64,000 nucleotides of DNA, taken from the NCBI RefSeq assembly GCF_004919045.1, contig NZ_SWDW01000002.1, forward strand, positions 1-64,000, in the 5' to 3' direction. The notes below the pieces were generated by a model. That model was not told where the DNA came from. It made no database searches and saw nothing but the letters and a program-made list of their open reading frames with translations. The position numbers and the translations under genes were made by a program. Positions within the stretch are counted from its first letter, which is position 1; every line of letters starts with the position of its first letter. This DNA is from Sinomonas albida. Its GTDB lineage: Bacteria > Actinomycetota > Actinomycetes > Actinomycetales > Micrococcaceae. Positions 8,699 through 17,284 of this stretch are shown one piece after another.

Positions 8699-9190
8699 AT
8701 GCTCGAGGACCGGCGCACGCTCGGGCCCGCGAACATCCTCACCCTCATCCGGGCGAACCTCCCCGCACTGCAGGACCGCCTCGGCCCCCTGCTGCCGATC
8801 GCCGCCCTCGCCACAGATTTCCTGGACGGACGCATCTCCCGCGCCACCGCGACCCAGACTCCCTTCGGCCGCGATGCAGACTTCATCGCCGACGCCGCGG
8901 TATGGAATTGGCACGCCGCACAGCACGAGCCCAGCACATTCCTGCGGCTCGCGGCCGCGGTCGTCTGGGCCGGCCCAATTGCGGCGGTCGTCGTGTCGAG
9001 CTTCGCCGGTGCGGCGATGAAGGACGTGCCGCGCTCACCTTGGATCCGTCCCGCGGCCGCCCTCCAGGTCCTGCTCGCAGCGAGGGCTCTCCTGAGGCCG
9101 GCCATCGCGGCCCGCAGAGATCTGGACCGAACGGGCTTCTGCGGTCCGAAGAGCACCGAGAAGGCATGCGGCACACGAGGAGCGGGTTGA
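8699..9190 (+). CDS. CDP-alcohol phosphatidyltransferase family protein (5' end uncertain)
   Basis: The catalytic motif of this family, D-x2-D-G-x2-A-R-x8-G-x3-D-x3-D, is present as DFLDGRISRATATQTPFG followed by RDADFIAD, with Ser for Ala, at about residues 40-65 of the ATG-initiated product. Such enzymes join a CDP-activated lipid to an alcohol head group in the membrane. Coding sequence plainly continues upstream in this frame (GWTPAAWARFLGRATLRS, then ASWALTVTHLG) back to the lgt stop at 8404, but no ATG, GTG or TTG exists between 8405 and 8698. The natural start may lie in another frame (ATG at 8355 or 8388) joined by a frameshift, or be non-standard. The 9191-9480 gap that follows shows no convincing gene. 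Confidence 0.7.
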   Translation: MLEDRRTLGPANILTLIRANLPALQDRLGPLLPIAALATDFLDGRISRATATQTPFGRDADFIADAAVWNWHAAQHEPSTFLRLAAAVVWAGPIAAVVVSSFAGAAMKDVPRSPWIRPAAALQVLLAARALLRPAIAARRDLDRTGFCGPKSTEKACGTRGAG

Positions 9191-9480
9191 CGGCCGCACT
9201 CTCCGGGAAGGAGGAGAACAGGCACCAACGCCCGGCCCCTGCATGAGGGCAGGAGTGTCCTTCACGACCAGCAGCCTGCGAACGAGCATTCACCAAGGAA
9301 AGGGACGGCAGGGCCCCCATTGAAGGCGAACAGTGCCGCTGCCCGTGCCCGGGCCAGGGGTGCGGGATCACGGTAGCCAAGAGCGCAGAAGCGGACCATG
9401 CCCGGATGCCAGCGCGGGAGCTGGGGGATCCGGTTGCGGCAGTGCCAAAAGAGGATGAGAGAAGGAAGAGGAGAATCGGA

Positions 9481-10203
9481 ATGGCCGGACCTGACATCGA
9501 CTACTACTTCGACCCGGTGTGCCCGTTCGCGTGGCTGACGAGCAAATGGGTGCGCAGCGTAGCGCGCCAGCGCGGCTACACCGTGAACTGGCGGTTCATC
9601 TCGCTGCGGATGCTCAATGCCCATATCGACTACGAGAGCCAGTTCCCGCCCGGGTACGAGGCCGGACACACGTCCGGCCTGCGGCTGCTCCGGGTGGCCG
9701 CGCGGGCCCGTGCCGAGCATGGGGCCGCTGTCGTGGGGCCCCTGTACGAGGCCATCGGCGCCCAGGTGTTCGATGCCGAGGACTCGGAGGGCCTGGACCC
9801 GGCCGAACGGGGCAGCCGGGCCTTCGTCGAACCGCTGCTGGCCGAGGCCGGACTGCCGGTGGACCTGGCCGAGGCGCTGGAGGACACGGGCTGGGACGCG
9901 GAGCTGCGTGCCGAGACCGACCGGGCGCTCTCCCTCACCGGGAAGGACGTCGGCACGCCGATCGTCCATTTCCGCCCACCCGAGGGCACGGCGTTCTTCG
10001 GGCCTGTGATCAGCCGACTGCCCGCCGAGGCGGACGCGGTCCTCCTGTGGGACCACGTCGTCGGACTCGCGTCGTTCCCGGGCTTTGCCGAGCTCAAGCG
10101 CAGTCTGCGGGAGCGGCCGCAGCTGCGCAGCTTCGGCGTCGCGCCCGGGGAAGCGGGCATGGAGGAGGACTGGCACGGCGGCAGCCGAAAGCTCAGGCGC
10201 TGA
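9481..10203 (+). CDS. DsbA-like, mycothiol-dependent nitroreductase (Rv2466c) family protein
   Basis: A 240-residue thioredoxin-fold protein with an inserted helical domain. It begins IDYYFDPVCPFAWLTSKW, the signature of the actinobacterial Rv2466c family of mycothiol-dependent reductases. The family's CxxC is reduced here to a single cysteine (CPFA), so a monothiol mechanism would be expected. The cis-Pro region is GTPIVHF. The start at 9481 is supported by GAAGAGGAG about 8 bases upstream; an ATG at 9406 lacks such a site. It is the last plus gene of this region and may be transcribed alone. Confidence 0.85.
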   Translation: MAGPDIDYYFDPVCPFAWLTSKWVRSVARQRGYTVNWRFISLRMLNAHIDYESQFPPGYEAGHTSGLRLLRVAARARAEHGAAVVGPLYEAIGAQVFDAEDSEGLDPAERGSRAFVEPLLAEAGLPVDLAEALEDTGWDAELRAETDRALSLTGKDVGTPIVHFRPPEGTAFFGPVISRLPAEADAVLLWDHVVGLASFPGFAELKRSLRERPQLRSFGVAPGEAGMEEDWHGGSRKLRR

Positions 10204-10544
10204 CGGGCCCCGCCTGCGGACCGGGTTGGGTCCCAGCTGTGACCGCCGTCGACTTCCTCGTCGGCAGACTGGCCCTCTGGGGACCCTTCACCGGTAGGGC
10301 ATACAGCGCGTTGCTCTCGATCGTCCTGGCCATCGAGTGCCCTTCGTACGCCTGTCGCTGGCAGGCGCAGTCAGCGAGGACGCGGGCTGCTGTGCCCGGA
10401 GCCGGAGCCGGGGCCCCGGCACGGCCGGCCGGACAGCCCGGAGCCCGGTGGCCCCGGCTCTCGAGCGAACGGACCGTGGGGTGTACCGCGATCGTGTCCG
10501 TCCGTGGAACGTCGGGCCGAGCAACCGCCAAGGACCCGGTCCCC
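10204..10544. other. Intergenic region without a supported gene
   Basis: About 340 bases between the nitroreductase-like gene and the decayed NTF2-like gene, which converge. The open frames here have atypical composition and no recognisable domain. The right part may be former coding sequence of the truncated gene at 10545-10763. I saw no clear terminator hairpin with a T run. Confidence 0.4.
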
Positions 10545-10763
10545 CTACACATGGACCGTGCCGTTGGAGAGGGCGGCCATCTTGGGCCCGACACTGGTGA
10601 TCTCCTCCCTGCCCGTGTAGACCCCGGAGATCGCGCTGGTCCCGGGGATCCGCCAGACAGCGTCAAGGGCGAACAGCTCGGCGGCCTCGACGAGGCTGCC
10701 CTGATCGAAGAGCTCGTAGAGCCGGCGTATGACGGCCGCCCGCGAAGGGCCCTGATCCTCCAT
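10545..10763 (-). pseudogene. Truncated NTF2/SnoaL-like protein gene
   Basis: The 72-residue product, EDQGPSRAAVIRRLYELFD through ALDAVWRIPGTSAISGVYTGR, matches the first half of ketosteroid-isomerase-like (NTF2-fold) proteins, which normally run to about 120-140 residues. The frame stops right after SNGTVHV, where such proteins continue with the beta-sheet. A short stretch in another frame downstream could be remnants. The ATG follows AAAGGCACC. Either it is a decayed gene or the family is unusually short here; decay seems more likely. Confidence 0.5.
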
Positions 10764-11081
10764 GATGGTGCCTTTCACTCGGGGTGCGGCCGGATCCGGC
10801 CAGCCCTGTCCGCAGGAGGGCCCCAGATCCTCGCCCAGTCCTCGTCCCGGGCAGGAGACTGCGGCGCTAGGGACCAAGGACCCCAGCGGCAGGCGCTGAA
10901 CGTCCCGGGCCTGGCGCAAGGGGTGGGACGAGTCGGATGGCGGATGTCCGGTTGGTCTTCCTCTAGCCGGTGACGTTTTTTCATTACGGAACGTGGTGGA
11001 GTTCCGCTTCAACGTCTAGGGGCCGCCCAGACGCTTCAAGAGGGCTCGCGGCAAGAATGCCGCGCGCCCCGCGCCCAGGCC
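10764..11081. other. Intergenic region, nothing recognised
   Basis: About 318 bases upstream of the NTF2-like fragment and downstream of the TetR gene. It must hold the promoter of the fragment and the 3' end of the tetR transcript. Around 10970-10990 there is a T-rich stretch (GTTTTTTCATTACGGAACG) unlike the surroundings. No domain-bearing frame was found. Confidence 0.4.
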
Positions 11082-11681
11082 TCAGATCCGCTGGTCAGAG
11101 ATGGAGTTGACCATGCCATGCAGGGACGCCTCCAGGAACCGCACGACATCGTCGGCGCTCGTCTCCCGCTCGATCGCCAGGCTGATCAGGGTCTCCTCGG
11201 CGAACGCGACCCAGGACCGCAGTGCGACGCGCAGCAGGGTGGTGTCCTCGAGGCCGAGTTCGATGAAGGAATCGGACAGACGCTCGGCATTCAGCTCCCG
11301 CGACTCGTCCACGATCCTCCGCACCGCGGGGTCGCCGCTGGCCGTGCCCCTGACCAACGAGTAGAAAGTTCCGCGGTGCTCCTGCACGAACTCGGTGATC
11401 CTCAGAAGTGTGTCCCGGATTCGCTCGCGCGGCGCGAGGTCTTGGCGGGGAACGCTCGCGACGAGCAGGCTGTCCCGCGCCGTCGTGACCACCGCGCGGT
11501 GCATGCCCTGCCGGGTCTCGAAGTAGTGGAACACCAGCGGGCGCGAAACGCCCGCCCGGCGGGCGAGCTCGTCCATGGTCAGCTCGTCCAGCGCGTGGTC
11601 GGTCAGGAAGTTCACTCCGACCGCGATGAGCTGTGCCCTTCGGTCCTGGGGGCTGAGGCGGGCGCGTTGCGGTTCGGACAC
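11082..11681 (-). CDS. TetR family regulator of the DUF6230 operon
   Basis: A 199-residue TetR protein. The N-terminal helix-turn-helix is about residues 15-60, with LTMDELARRAGVSRPLVFHYF as its core, followed by an all-helical ligand domain. It lies divergent from the DUF6230-DUF6114-secreted protein operon, and the shared 120-bp spacer contains a palindrome over the -35 box of that operon. It therefore most likely represses the operon and responds to an unknown, perhaps lipid-like, ligand. Confidence 0.9.
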   Translation of the reverse strand: MSEPQRARLSPQDRRAQLIAVGVNFLTDHALDELTMDELARRAGVSRPLVFHYFETRQGMHRAVVTTARDSLLVASVPRQDLAPRERIRDTLLRITEFVQEHRGTFYSLVRGTASGDPAVRRIVDESRELNAERLSDSFIELGLEDTTLLRVALRSWVAFAEETLISLAIERETSADDVVRFLEASLHGMVNSISDQRI

Positions 11682-11724
11682 AGCAGAAAGTCTACTGATT
11701 GGCGGGACGCTGCACGGACGCCTA

Positions 11725-11754
11725 TTGACTAGCGGTCAACAGGCTCGGTATCTT
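11725..11754 (+). promoter_or_regulatory. Promoter of the DUF6230 operon with overlapping TetR operator
   Basis: TTGACTAGCGGTCAA (11725-11739) is a palindrome with perfect 5-bp arms. Its left arm is also a -35 hexamer (TTGACT), followed after 18 bases by TATCTT (11749-11754) as a -10. Overlap of the palindrome with -35, next to a divergent tetR gene, is the usual arrangement for repression. Confidence 0.65.
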
Positions 11755-11802
11755 CGAACCCAGTTCCCGCCGCTCGGGGCGGGCCCTGTTCCAGGAGGAT
11801 CA

Positions 11803-12417
11803 ATGAAGTTCCCCGTCTCGCAGCGTGTCCGCAGGATGCGCGCGTCTCACGCAGGCCGCATCATCCTCGTCGCCGTGCCCTCGGCCCTTGTCGCCTCACT
11901 TCTGATGGGCGGCGTCGCCGAGGGAGCGGTGCCCGTCTCCTTCGCCGTGTCCGGCAGCCAGTTCCAGATCGGTGCCTCCAAGCTCGACGGAACCGGGTTC
12001 TCCCAGTACGCCGGCGTCGCCAAGGACACCGAAGGCAAGGACCACCCCGTGGCGATCGCCAACATCAAAAGCGCCACCCTCTCCGACCTGTGCCAGGCCG
12101 TGGTCACGGAGACTCCGCTGGGCAAGGTTGGCGTGCTCATCAAGGCCGGCGGCGGCGGCAACCCCGCCACGGCCTCCGACCTGCAGATCGGGATGACCGG
12201 GCTGAAGGGAGACGCGGCCTTCGGCAACATCCGCATCGGTGTGGACGCCTCGACGGTCAACACGGCGGCGAAGGGCTCCGCCGGTGACTTCGCGCAGGAT
12301 TCCGGCAGCATTTCGATCACGAACCTGCAGCAGACGGCCTGGAGCACGCAGGCCTCGGTGTTCACCCTGACCGGGATGAGCATGCAGCTGACGGATGGGT
12401 CCCAGGGATGCTTCTGA
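11803..12417 (+). CDS. DUF6230 family exported protein
   Basis: A 204-residue protein with an N-terminal hydrophobic segment (about residues 18-38, RIILVAVPSALVASLLMGG). The body has the family's features: VSFAVSGSQFQI, LDGTGFSQYAGV, a glycine run (AGGGG), QQTAWSTQASVFTLTGM, and a final GCF. DUF6230 proteins are found in actinomycetes next to DUF6114; the function is unknown. The fold looks beta-rich and lipid-binding-like, but that is a guess. The start follows AGGAGG. The next gene overlaps its 3' end by 10 bases. Confidence 0.85.
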   Translation: MKFPVSQRVRRMRASHAGRIILVAVPSALVASLLMGGVAEGAVPVSFAVSGSQFQIGASKLDGTGFSQYAGVAKDTEGKDHPVAIANIKSATLSDLCQAVVTETPLGKVGVLIKAGGGGNPATASDLQIGMTGLKGDAAFGNIRIGVDASTVNTAAKGSAGDFAQDSGSISITNLQQTAWSTQASVFTLTGMSMQLTDGSQGCF

Positions 12418-12857
12418 GCCGCCGCGCGTCGACAACCACGGAAGACGGCATGCCCATGCAGTCCCGGAGCGCCACAGCGCCCGGACGGGCGGCCGCGTTC
12501 CGCGACTGGCGCCGCGGGCGGCCGTTCGTCGGCGGCCTGCTGGCCGCCCTCGGCGGGGTGGAGATGTTCTTCTCGGGGCAGCTCGATCTCGGCCACCTGC
12601 ACATCCAGCTCGGGATCGAAGGGCTTCAGGCCACGGTCATCCCGATCGTGCTGGTGTTGTTGGGAATCCTGTCGGTCACCATGCCGGCCCACCACGTGTT
12701 CTATGGAATCCTCACCGTCGTGGTGGCCATCTACTCCCTGGTCGGCGTGAACATGGGCGGTTTCATCGTCGGCATGCTCCTGTCCGGGGTCGGCGGAGTC
12801 CTGGTCGTCGCGTGGATGGGCCCGTCGGGGGCCAAGCGAGGAAAGAGGGCGGAGTGA
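12408..12857 (+). CDS. DUF6114 family membrane protein
   Basis: A 149-residue protein with FRDWRRGRPFVGGLLAALGG and four hydrophobic segments (roughly residues 43-57, 75-95, 98-116 and 118-140), fitting DUF6114. It overlaps the DUF6230 gene by 10 bases and its own stop overlaps the GTG of the third gene, so all three products are translationally coupled. The function is unknown; constant pairing of DUF6230 and DUF6114 suggests a membrane and extracytoplasmic partner complex. Confidence 0.85.
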   Translation: MLLSRRASTTTEDGMPMQSRSATAPGRAAAFRDWRRGRPFVGGLLAALGGVEMFFSGQLDLGHLHIQLGIEGLQATVIPIVLVLLGILSVTMPAHHVFYGILTVVVAIYSLVGVNMGGFIVGMLLSGVGGVLVVAWMGPSGAKRGKRAE

Positions 12858-13612
12858 ACGCGCGCCGAGCCCGCGCCGTGGCCGCCGTCCTGACCGGCTC
12901 GATCCTCGCGCTGCCCTTCACTCTGGGAGCCGCGCGGGCCCCCGAAAGCGCGCCCACCGCCCTGTGCGTGCCGGTGCTGGTCTCCTGCCCGACCTCGACG
13001 CCGGGACCGGGCACTCCCACCCAGGGACCAGCCCCCGGGCCGCTCCCCACGGTGCCCGGCACTCAGCTGCCGGACCTCGGTTCCAACCCCACCGCCCCGG
13101 CGGTCCCGGGCGTCGGCTCGACGGCGAGCCCGGACCCCACCGCGACCCCCGATCCGAAATCCACCGCCCCGGTGGCGGCGCCCCGGGACAGCGGAACGCC
13201 GGTCTTCACCAAGACGCCGGCCTCGATGGGCTCCCAGAGCCTGTCCTTCACGGGCCTCAGCTCGGTCAGCATCGTGACCGTGCCGACCGCCGACGGCAGC
13301 GGCCAACGCGCCCTGAAGATCACGGCCGAGTCGATCACCATCAACGGGTTTACCCTCACCGTGCGGCAGCCCAACGGCCCCGGCCTCGTCACATCCGCGG
13401 ACAAGATGGTGCTCAGCGGGCACGTCAGCGTCTACTTGGGGTCCGTCACCGGCACGACCTCCGACGGGCGCAGCCTGACGCTCGGCACCGACACGCCTCC
13501 ACCCCTCGACGACGTCGCGCCCGGCCTCCTCAGAGTCACGATGGGCCTCGTCGGGGCCACGGCAGACTCGATCACCTACACGAACACCGACCAGCGGATC
13601 GTTCAGCCCTAG
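12854..13612 (+). CDS. Secreted Pro/Thr-rich protein of the DUF6230 operon
   Basis: A 252-residue protein with a signal peptide (ARAVAAVLTGSILALPFTLGAA, likely cleavage near residues 27-30), then about 80 residues rich in Pro, Thr, Gly and Ser, typical of a wall-spanning linker. A C-terminal beta-rich domain of about 130 residues follows (SLSFTGLSSVSIVTV to SITYTN). No known family is recognised. The GTG start overlaps the DUF6114 stop (GTGA). It probably acts outside the membrane together with the two upstream proteins. Confidence 0.8.
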   Translation: MNARRARAVAAVLTGSILALPFTLGAARAPESAPTALCVPVLVSCPTSTPGPGTPTQGPAPGPLPTVPGTQLPDLGSNPTAPAVPGVGSTASPDPTATPDPKSTAPVAAPRDSGTPVFTKTPASMGSQSLSFTGLSSVSIVTVPTADGSGQRALKITAESITINGFTLTVRQPNGPGLVTSADKMVLSGHVSVYLGSVTGTTSDGRSLTLGTDTPPPLDDVAPGLLRVTMGLVGATADSITYTNTDQRIVQP

Positions 13613-13627
13613 CCTTCCTGCGGGACC

Positions 13628-13667
13628 GCCAGTGGCCGCCATCCCCGCGGGGATGGCGGCCACTGGC
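13628..13667. terminator. Bidirectional terminator hairpin
   Basis: A perfect 19-bp inverted repeat, GCCAGTGGCCGCCATCCCC and its complement, with a 2-base loop. It sits between the convergent DUF6230 operon and katG. There is no long T run on either side, but stability and position make it a shared terminator. Confidence 0.75.
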
Positions 13668-13718
13668 GTGTACAGACTGGAACCGAGCTGGGCTGGCCCG
13701 GGGCCTAGTCTTGCGGCC

Positions 13719-15896
13719 CTACTTCTTCAGCTCGAAGCGGTCGTTGTCCATGACCTTGACCCACGCCTTCACGAAGTCGGCCACGAACTTCTCCTGCGCG
13801 TCGTCCGAGGCATAGACCTCGGCAAGGGCGCGCAGCTCGGAGTTCGAGCCGAAGACCAGGTCCACCCGGCTGCCCGTCCAGCGGCCGTCCGAGGTGGTGT
13901 AAGTCTTCTCGGCGGCGTCGGGGATCCACTCGAGGCCGAGCTCGAGCAGGTTGACGAAGAAGTCGTTGCTCAGCGCGCCCGGGCGGTCGGTGAAGACACC
14001 GAGCTGCGAGCCGTCCCAGTTGTTGCCGAGAACTCGGAGCCCGCCCACCAGGACCGTCATCTCGGGCGCAGACAGCTTCAGCAAGTTCGCCCGGTCGATG
14101 AGAAGGTACTCGCTGGGCAGCTTCAGGAAGCCGCTGTCATGATTGCGGAAGCCGTCGGCCACGGGCTCGAGCCACGCGAACTGCTCCGTGCTGGTCTGCT
14201 CCTGGGTCGCGTCCACGCGGCCAGGTGTGAACGGCACCGTGACGTCGTGGCCGGCGGCCAGTGCGGCCTGCTCGACTCCGACGCCGCCGGCGAGGACCAC
14301 GACGTCGGCGAAGGAGACCTTGACCGCCGAGGAGGCGTTGAAGTCCGCGACGATCCCCTCGAGCACGGCGATCACGGGCTTGAGCTTCTCCGGCCGGTTC
14401 ACGGACCAGCTGACCTGCGGCTCGAGGCGAATGCGGCCGCCGTTGGCGCCGCCGCGCTTGTCGGAGCCTCGGAACGAGGCCGCCGCCTTCCATGCCGTGG
14501 AGACGAGGTCCTCGACGGACAGGCCCGAGGCGGAGATCTTCTCCTTCAGCACGGCGATCTCGGCCGCGCCGATGGTGTGCTCCGGCGCGGCGGGGAGCGG
14601 ATCCTGCCAGATCAGGTCCTCGGCGGGGACCTCCTTGCCGAGGTACCGGGCCTTCGGGCCCATGTCGCGGTGGGTCAGCTTGAACCAGGCGCGGCTGAAG
14701 GCTTCCTCCAGCGCGCCGAGGTCATCCTTGAAGCGGCGCGAGATCGCCTCGTACGCGGGGTCGACGCGCAGGGCGAGATCGCTCGTGAGCATGCGCGGCT
14801 CGCGGGTGCCGGAGCCGGCGTGCGCCTCCGGAACAAGGTCCGCCCCGCCGTTGTCCTTGGGGCGCCACTGCTTGGCGCCCGCCGGGGACTCCATGAGCTC
14901 CCATTCGTACGCGAACAGGATGTGGAGGAACTCGTTGTCCCAGCGGGTGGGGTGGTACGTCCAGGTGACCTCGACGCCCGAGGTGAGGGTGTCGCCGCCG
15001 TGGCCCGTTCCGTAGCCGTTCTTCCAGCCGAGGCCCTGCGCCTCGAGCGGGGCGGTTTCGGGATCGGGGCCGAGCTTGTCGGCGGGGTGGGCGCCGTGGG
15101 TCTTGCCGAAGGTGTGGCCGCCGACGATCAGGGCCACGGTCTCCTCGTCGTTCATGCCCATGCGGCGGAACGTCTCGCGGATGTCGCGCGCGGACGAGAG
15201 CGGGTCCGGGCTCCCGTTGGGGCCTTCCGGGTTGACGTAGATGAGGCCCATCTGGACCGCGGCGAGGGGGGCTTCGAGGTCGCGGTCGCCGGTGTAGCGC
15301 TCGTCGTCGAGCCACACCTTCTCGGGACCCCAGTACACGTCGTCGTCCGCTTCCCACACGTCCGGGCGGCCGCCGGCGAAGCCGAACGTCTTGAAGCCCA
15401 TGGTCTCGAGGGCCACGTTGCCCGCGAGGATCATGAGGTCGGCCCATGAGATGGACTGGCCGTACTTCTTCTTGACGGGCCACAGGAGGCGGCGCGCCTT
15501 GTCGAGGCTGCCGTTGTCGGGCCACGAGTTGAGCGGCGCGAAGCGCTGCTGCCCGGCCCCGCCACCGCCGCGGCCGTCGTGGGAGCGGTAGGTTCCGGCG
15601 GAGTGCCATGCCATGCGGATCATGAACGGCCCGTAGTGGCCGAAGTCAGCCGGCCACCAGTCCTTGGAATCCGTCATGGCCTGCGCGAGGTCAGCCTTGA
15701 CCGCGTCCAGATCCAGGGCGCCGAATGCCTCGGCGTAGTCGAAATCCTCGCCCAGCGGGTTGGCCACCGCCGGGTTCTTGGCAAGGATCTTCAGGTTGAG
15801 CTTGTTGGGCCACCATTCATGGTTGGCGACGCCCTGGGTCGGGTGCACACGGGGGCTGTGGGCTACCGGGCACTTGGAAATGGTGCTCTCAGACAC
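13719..15896 (-). CDS. katG: Catalase-peroxidase
   Basis: A full-length 725-residue KatG that breaks down hydrogen peroxide using haem and also acts as a peroxidase. The distal Arg-Trp-His triad is in [12 protein letters not shown]. The Met-Tyr-Trp adduct residues are that Trp, the Tyr in [10 protein letters not shown] and the Met in FRRMGMND. The proximal histidine lies in the [12 protein letters not shown] region. The C-terminal duplicated domain is present (to FELKK). No furA lies next to it. An AT-rich palindrome lies 77-99 bp upstream of the start and is the likely operator. Confidence 0.98.
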   Translation of the reverse strand: MSESTISKCPVAHSPRVHPTQGVANHEWWPNKLNLKILAKNPAVANPLGEDFDYAEAFGALDLDAVKADLAQAMTDSKDWWPADFGHYGPFMIRMAWHSAGTYRSHDGRGGGGAGQQRFAPLNSWPDNGSLDKARRLLWPVKKKYGQSISWADLMILAGNVALETMGFKTFGFAGGRPDVWEADDDVYWGPEKVWLDDERYTGDRDLEAPLAAVQMGLIYVNPEGPNGSPDPLSSARDIRETFRRMGMNDEETVALIVGGHTFGKTHGAHPADKLGPDPETAPLEAQGLGWKNGYGTGHGGDTLTSGVEVTWTYHPTRWDNEFLHILFAYEWELMESPAGAKQWRPKDNGGADLVPEAHAGSGTREPRMLTSDLALRVDPAYEAISRRFKDDLGALEEAFSRAWFKLTHRDMGPKARYLGKEVPAEDLIWQDPLPAAPEHTIGAAEIAVLKEKISASGLSVEDLVSTAWKAAASFRGSDKRGGANGGRIRLEPQVSWSVNRPEKLKPVIAVLEGIVADFNASSAVKVSFADVVVLAGGVGVEQAALAAGHDVTVPFTPGRVDATQEQTSTEQFAWLEPVADGFRNHDSGFLKLPSEYLLIDRANLLKLSAPEMTVLVGGLRVLGNNWDGSQLGVFTDRPGALSNDFFVNLLELGLEWIPDAAEKTYTTSDGRWTGSRVDLVFGSNSELRALAEVYASDDAQEKFVADFVKAWVKVMDNDRFELKK

Positions 15897-15972
15897 GGTA
15901 TTCCTTCCGGGGTGGGGGTTGTCGGTCGCCCCGGCGGTCAGACGGCGAGGCGCTCGCCACTCATTTAAACAG

Positions 15973-15995
15973 TTATTTTGAGTAAGTCAAAATAA
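15973..15995 (-). promoter_or_regulatory. AT-rich palindromic operator upstream of katG
   Basis: TTATTTTGA-GTAAG-TCAAAATAA is a perfect 9-bp inverted repeat with a 5-base spacer. It stands out sharply from the GC-rich background and resembles Fur/PerR-type boxes, which control katG in many actinobacteria. The regulator is not encoded in this window. Confidence 0.65.
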
Positions 15996-16174
15996 ATCGG
16001 AGGAAATCTGGGTGAACTCCGAGGGGGGCGCCCCCAACCGCCCCATTGTTAAGAACGACGTGACGAACGACGGCGCCGCCCCACCGATGCGATCAGCTCG
16101 CCGCAGCGGACGACGGCGCGGCCCCGGCCGAGCTGGTCACCGCGCCACCCCGGGGATCGCTCTAGAGTGACTGT

Positions 16175-17179
16175 GTGACCCAGCCTCCCGAGTCCCGCGC
16201 CCCCGGCGTCCGCGAAGTTGCGGCCGCCGCCGGCGTCTCGCGGCAGACGGTCTCGCGCGTGCTCAACGATTCGCCGAGCATCCGGCCGGAGACGCGCGAG
16301 CGGGTCATGGCCGCGATGGCGGAGCTGCGATTCAGGCCGAACCGGGCAGCGCGGATGCTGACCACCTCGCGGTCCCGGACCATTGGCGTCCTGGCCTCGT
16401 CCGCGTCGGCGCTGTACGGGCCGGCCTCGAGCCTGGATGCCGTGGAGAACGCGGCCCGGGACGCGGGCTATTTCGTCACGGTGGCCCACGCAGCCGCCCC
16501 GACGAGGGATGAGATCCTCAAGGCCTTGGAGCACCTTGTCGACCAGTCCGTGGACGGCATCGTGGTCATTGCGCCGCAGCAGCGAGTCCAGGATGTGATG
16601 GCCTCGCTTTCCCTCGGGATCCCGACGGTCGAACTGCACGGCGCTGGCACGGGGGAGGAGGCTGGCCTGTTCGTGGATCAGGTGCAGGGAGCGCGGCTGG
16701 CTGCCCGCCATCTGGTGGAGAAGGGCCACCGGAAGATCCTCCACGTCTGCGGGCCGCTCGACTGGGCCGAGGCACGGGCCCGCCGCGCGGGCTTCCTCTT
16801 CGAGGTGGAAGCCTGCGGCGCCGAGGCCGTGGTCTCGCGCGAGGGCGACTGGACGGCGGCCTCCGGCGCCGAGATCGCGGCGGAAAAGCTCGCGGACCCC
16901 AGCATCACCGCAGTGTTCTCGTCCAACGACCAGATGGCGCTCGGGATCTTGCACGCCGCGCGCCTCGCCGGTCGCCGCGTTCCGGGGGACCTCGCCGTCG
17001 TCGGTTTTGACGACATTCCGGAAGCCGCCTTCTTCGCCCCGCCCCTCACGACCGTCCGCCAGGATTTCGGCGAGTTGGGCCGACGCGCGGTGTCCCGCCT
17101 CGTGGCCCTCGTGGACGGCGGCGAGCTGAGATTTGCCGAGCCCGTGGCGCCCGCGCTCATCGTGCGCGACTCCGCCTGA
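16175..17179 (+). CDS. LacI family transcriptional regulator
   Basis: A 334-residue LacI-type repressor. The N-terminal helix-turn-helix and hinge read VREVAAAAGVSRQTVSRVLN followed by RPNRAARML. The periplasmic-binding-like sugar domain ends with VVGFDDIPEAAFFAPPLTTV. The GTG start is chosen because the HTH begins about 10 residues later, as usual. It converges on the sugar ABC transporter genes (17285-20517) and is the obvious candidate to control them through the palindrome at 20732-20743. Confidence 0.93.
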   Translation: MTQPPESRAPGVREVAAAAGVSRQTVSRVLNDSPSIRPETRERVMAAMAELRFRPNRAARMLTTSRSRTIGVLASSASALYGPASSLDAVENAARDAGYFVTVAHAAAPTRDEILKALEHLVDQSVDGIVVIAPQQRVQDVMASLSLGIPTVELHGAGTGEEAGLFVDQVQGARLAARHLVEKGHRKILHVCGPLDWAEARARRAGFLFEVEACGAEAVVSREGDWTAASGAEIAAEKLADPSITAVFSSNDQMALGILHAARLAGRRVPGDLAVVGFDDIPEAAFFAPPLTTVRQDFGELGRRAVSRLVALVDGGELRFAEPVAPALIVRDSA

Positions 17180-17224
17180 CGCAGCGCCGCGATGCGTGGA
17201 GGCGCGCGGCACGTGGGAAGCCGA

Positions 17225-17265
17225 GGGCGCGGCATGCCTCCCCCCGTGAAAGGCATGCCGCGCCC
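17225..17265. terminator. Bidirectional terminator between lacI and the sugar ABC operon
   Basis: GGGCGCGGCATGCCT pairs perfectly (15 bp) with AGGCATGCCGCGCCC across an 11-base loop. It lies in the 105-bp spacer between the two convergent transcripts. Confidence 0.7.
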
Positions 17266-17284
17266 AAGCGACGCCGGCCGAGCG

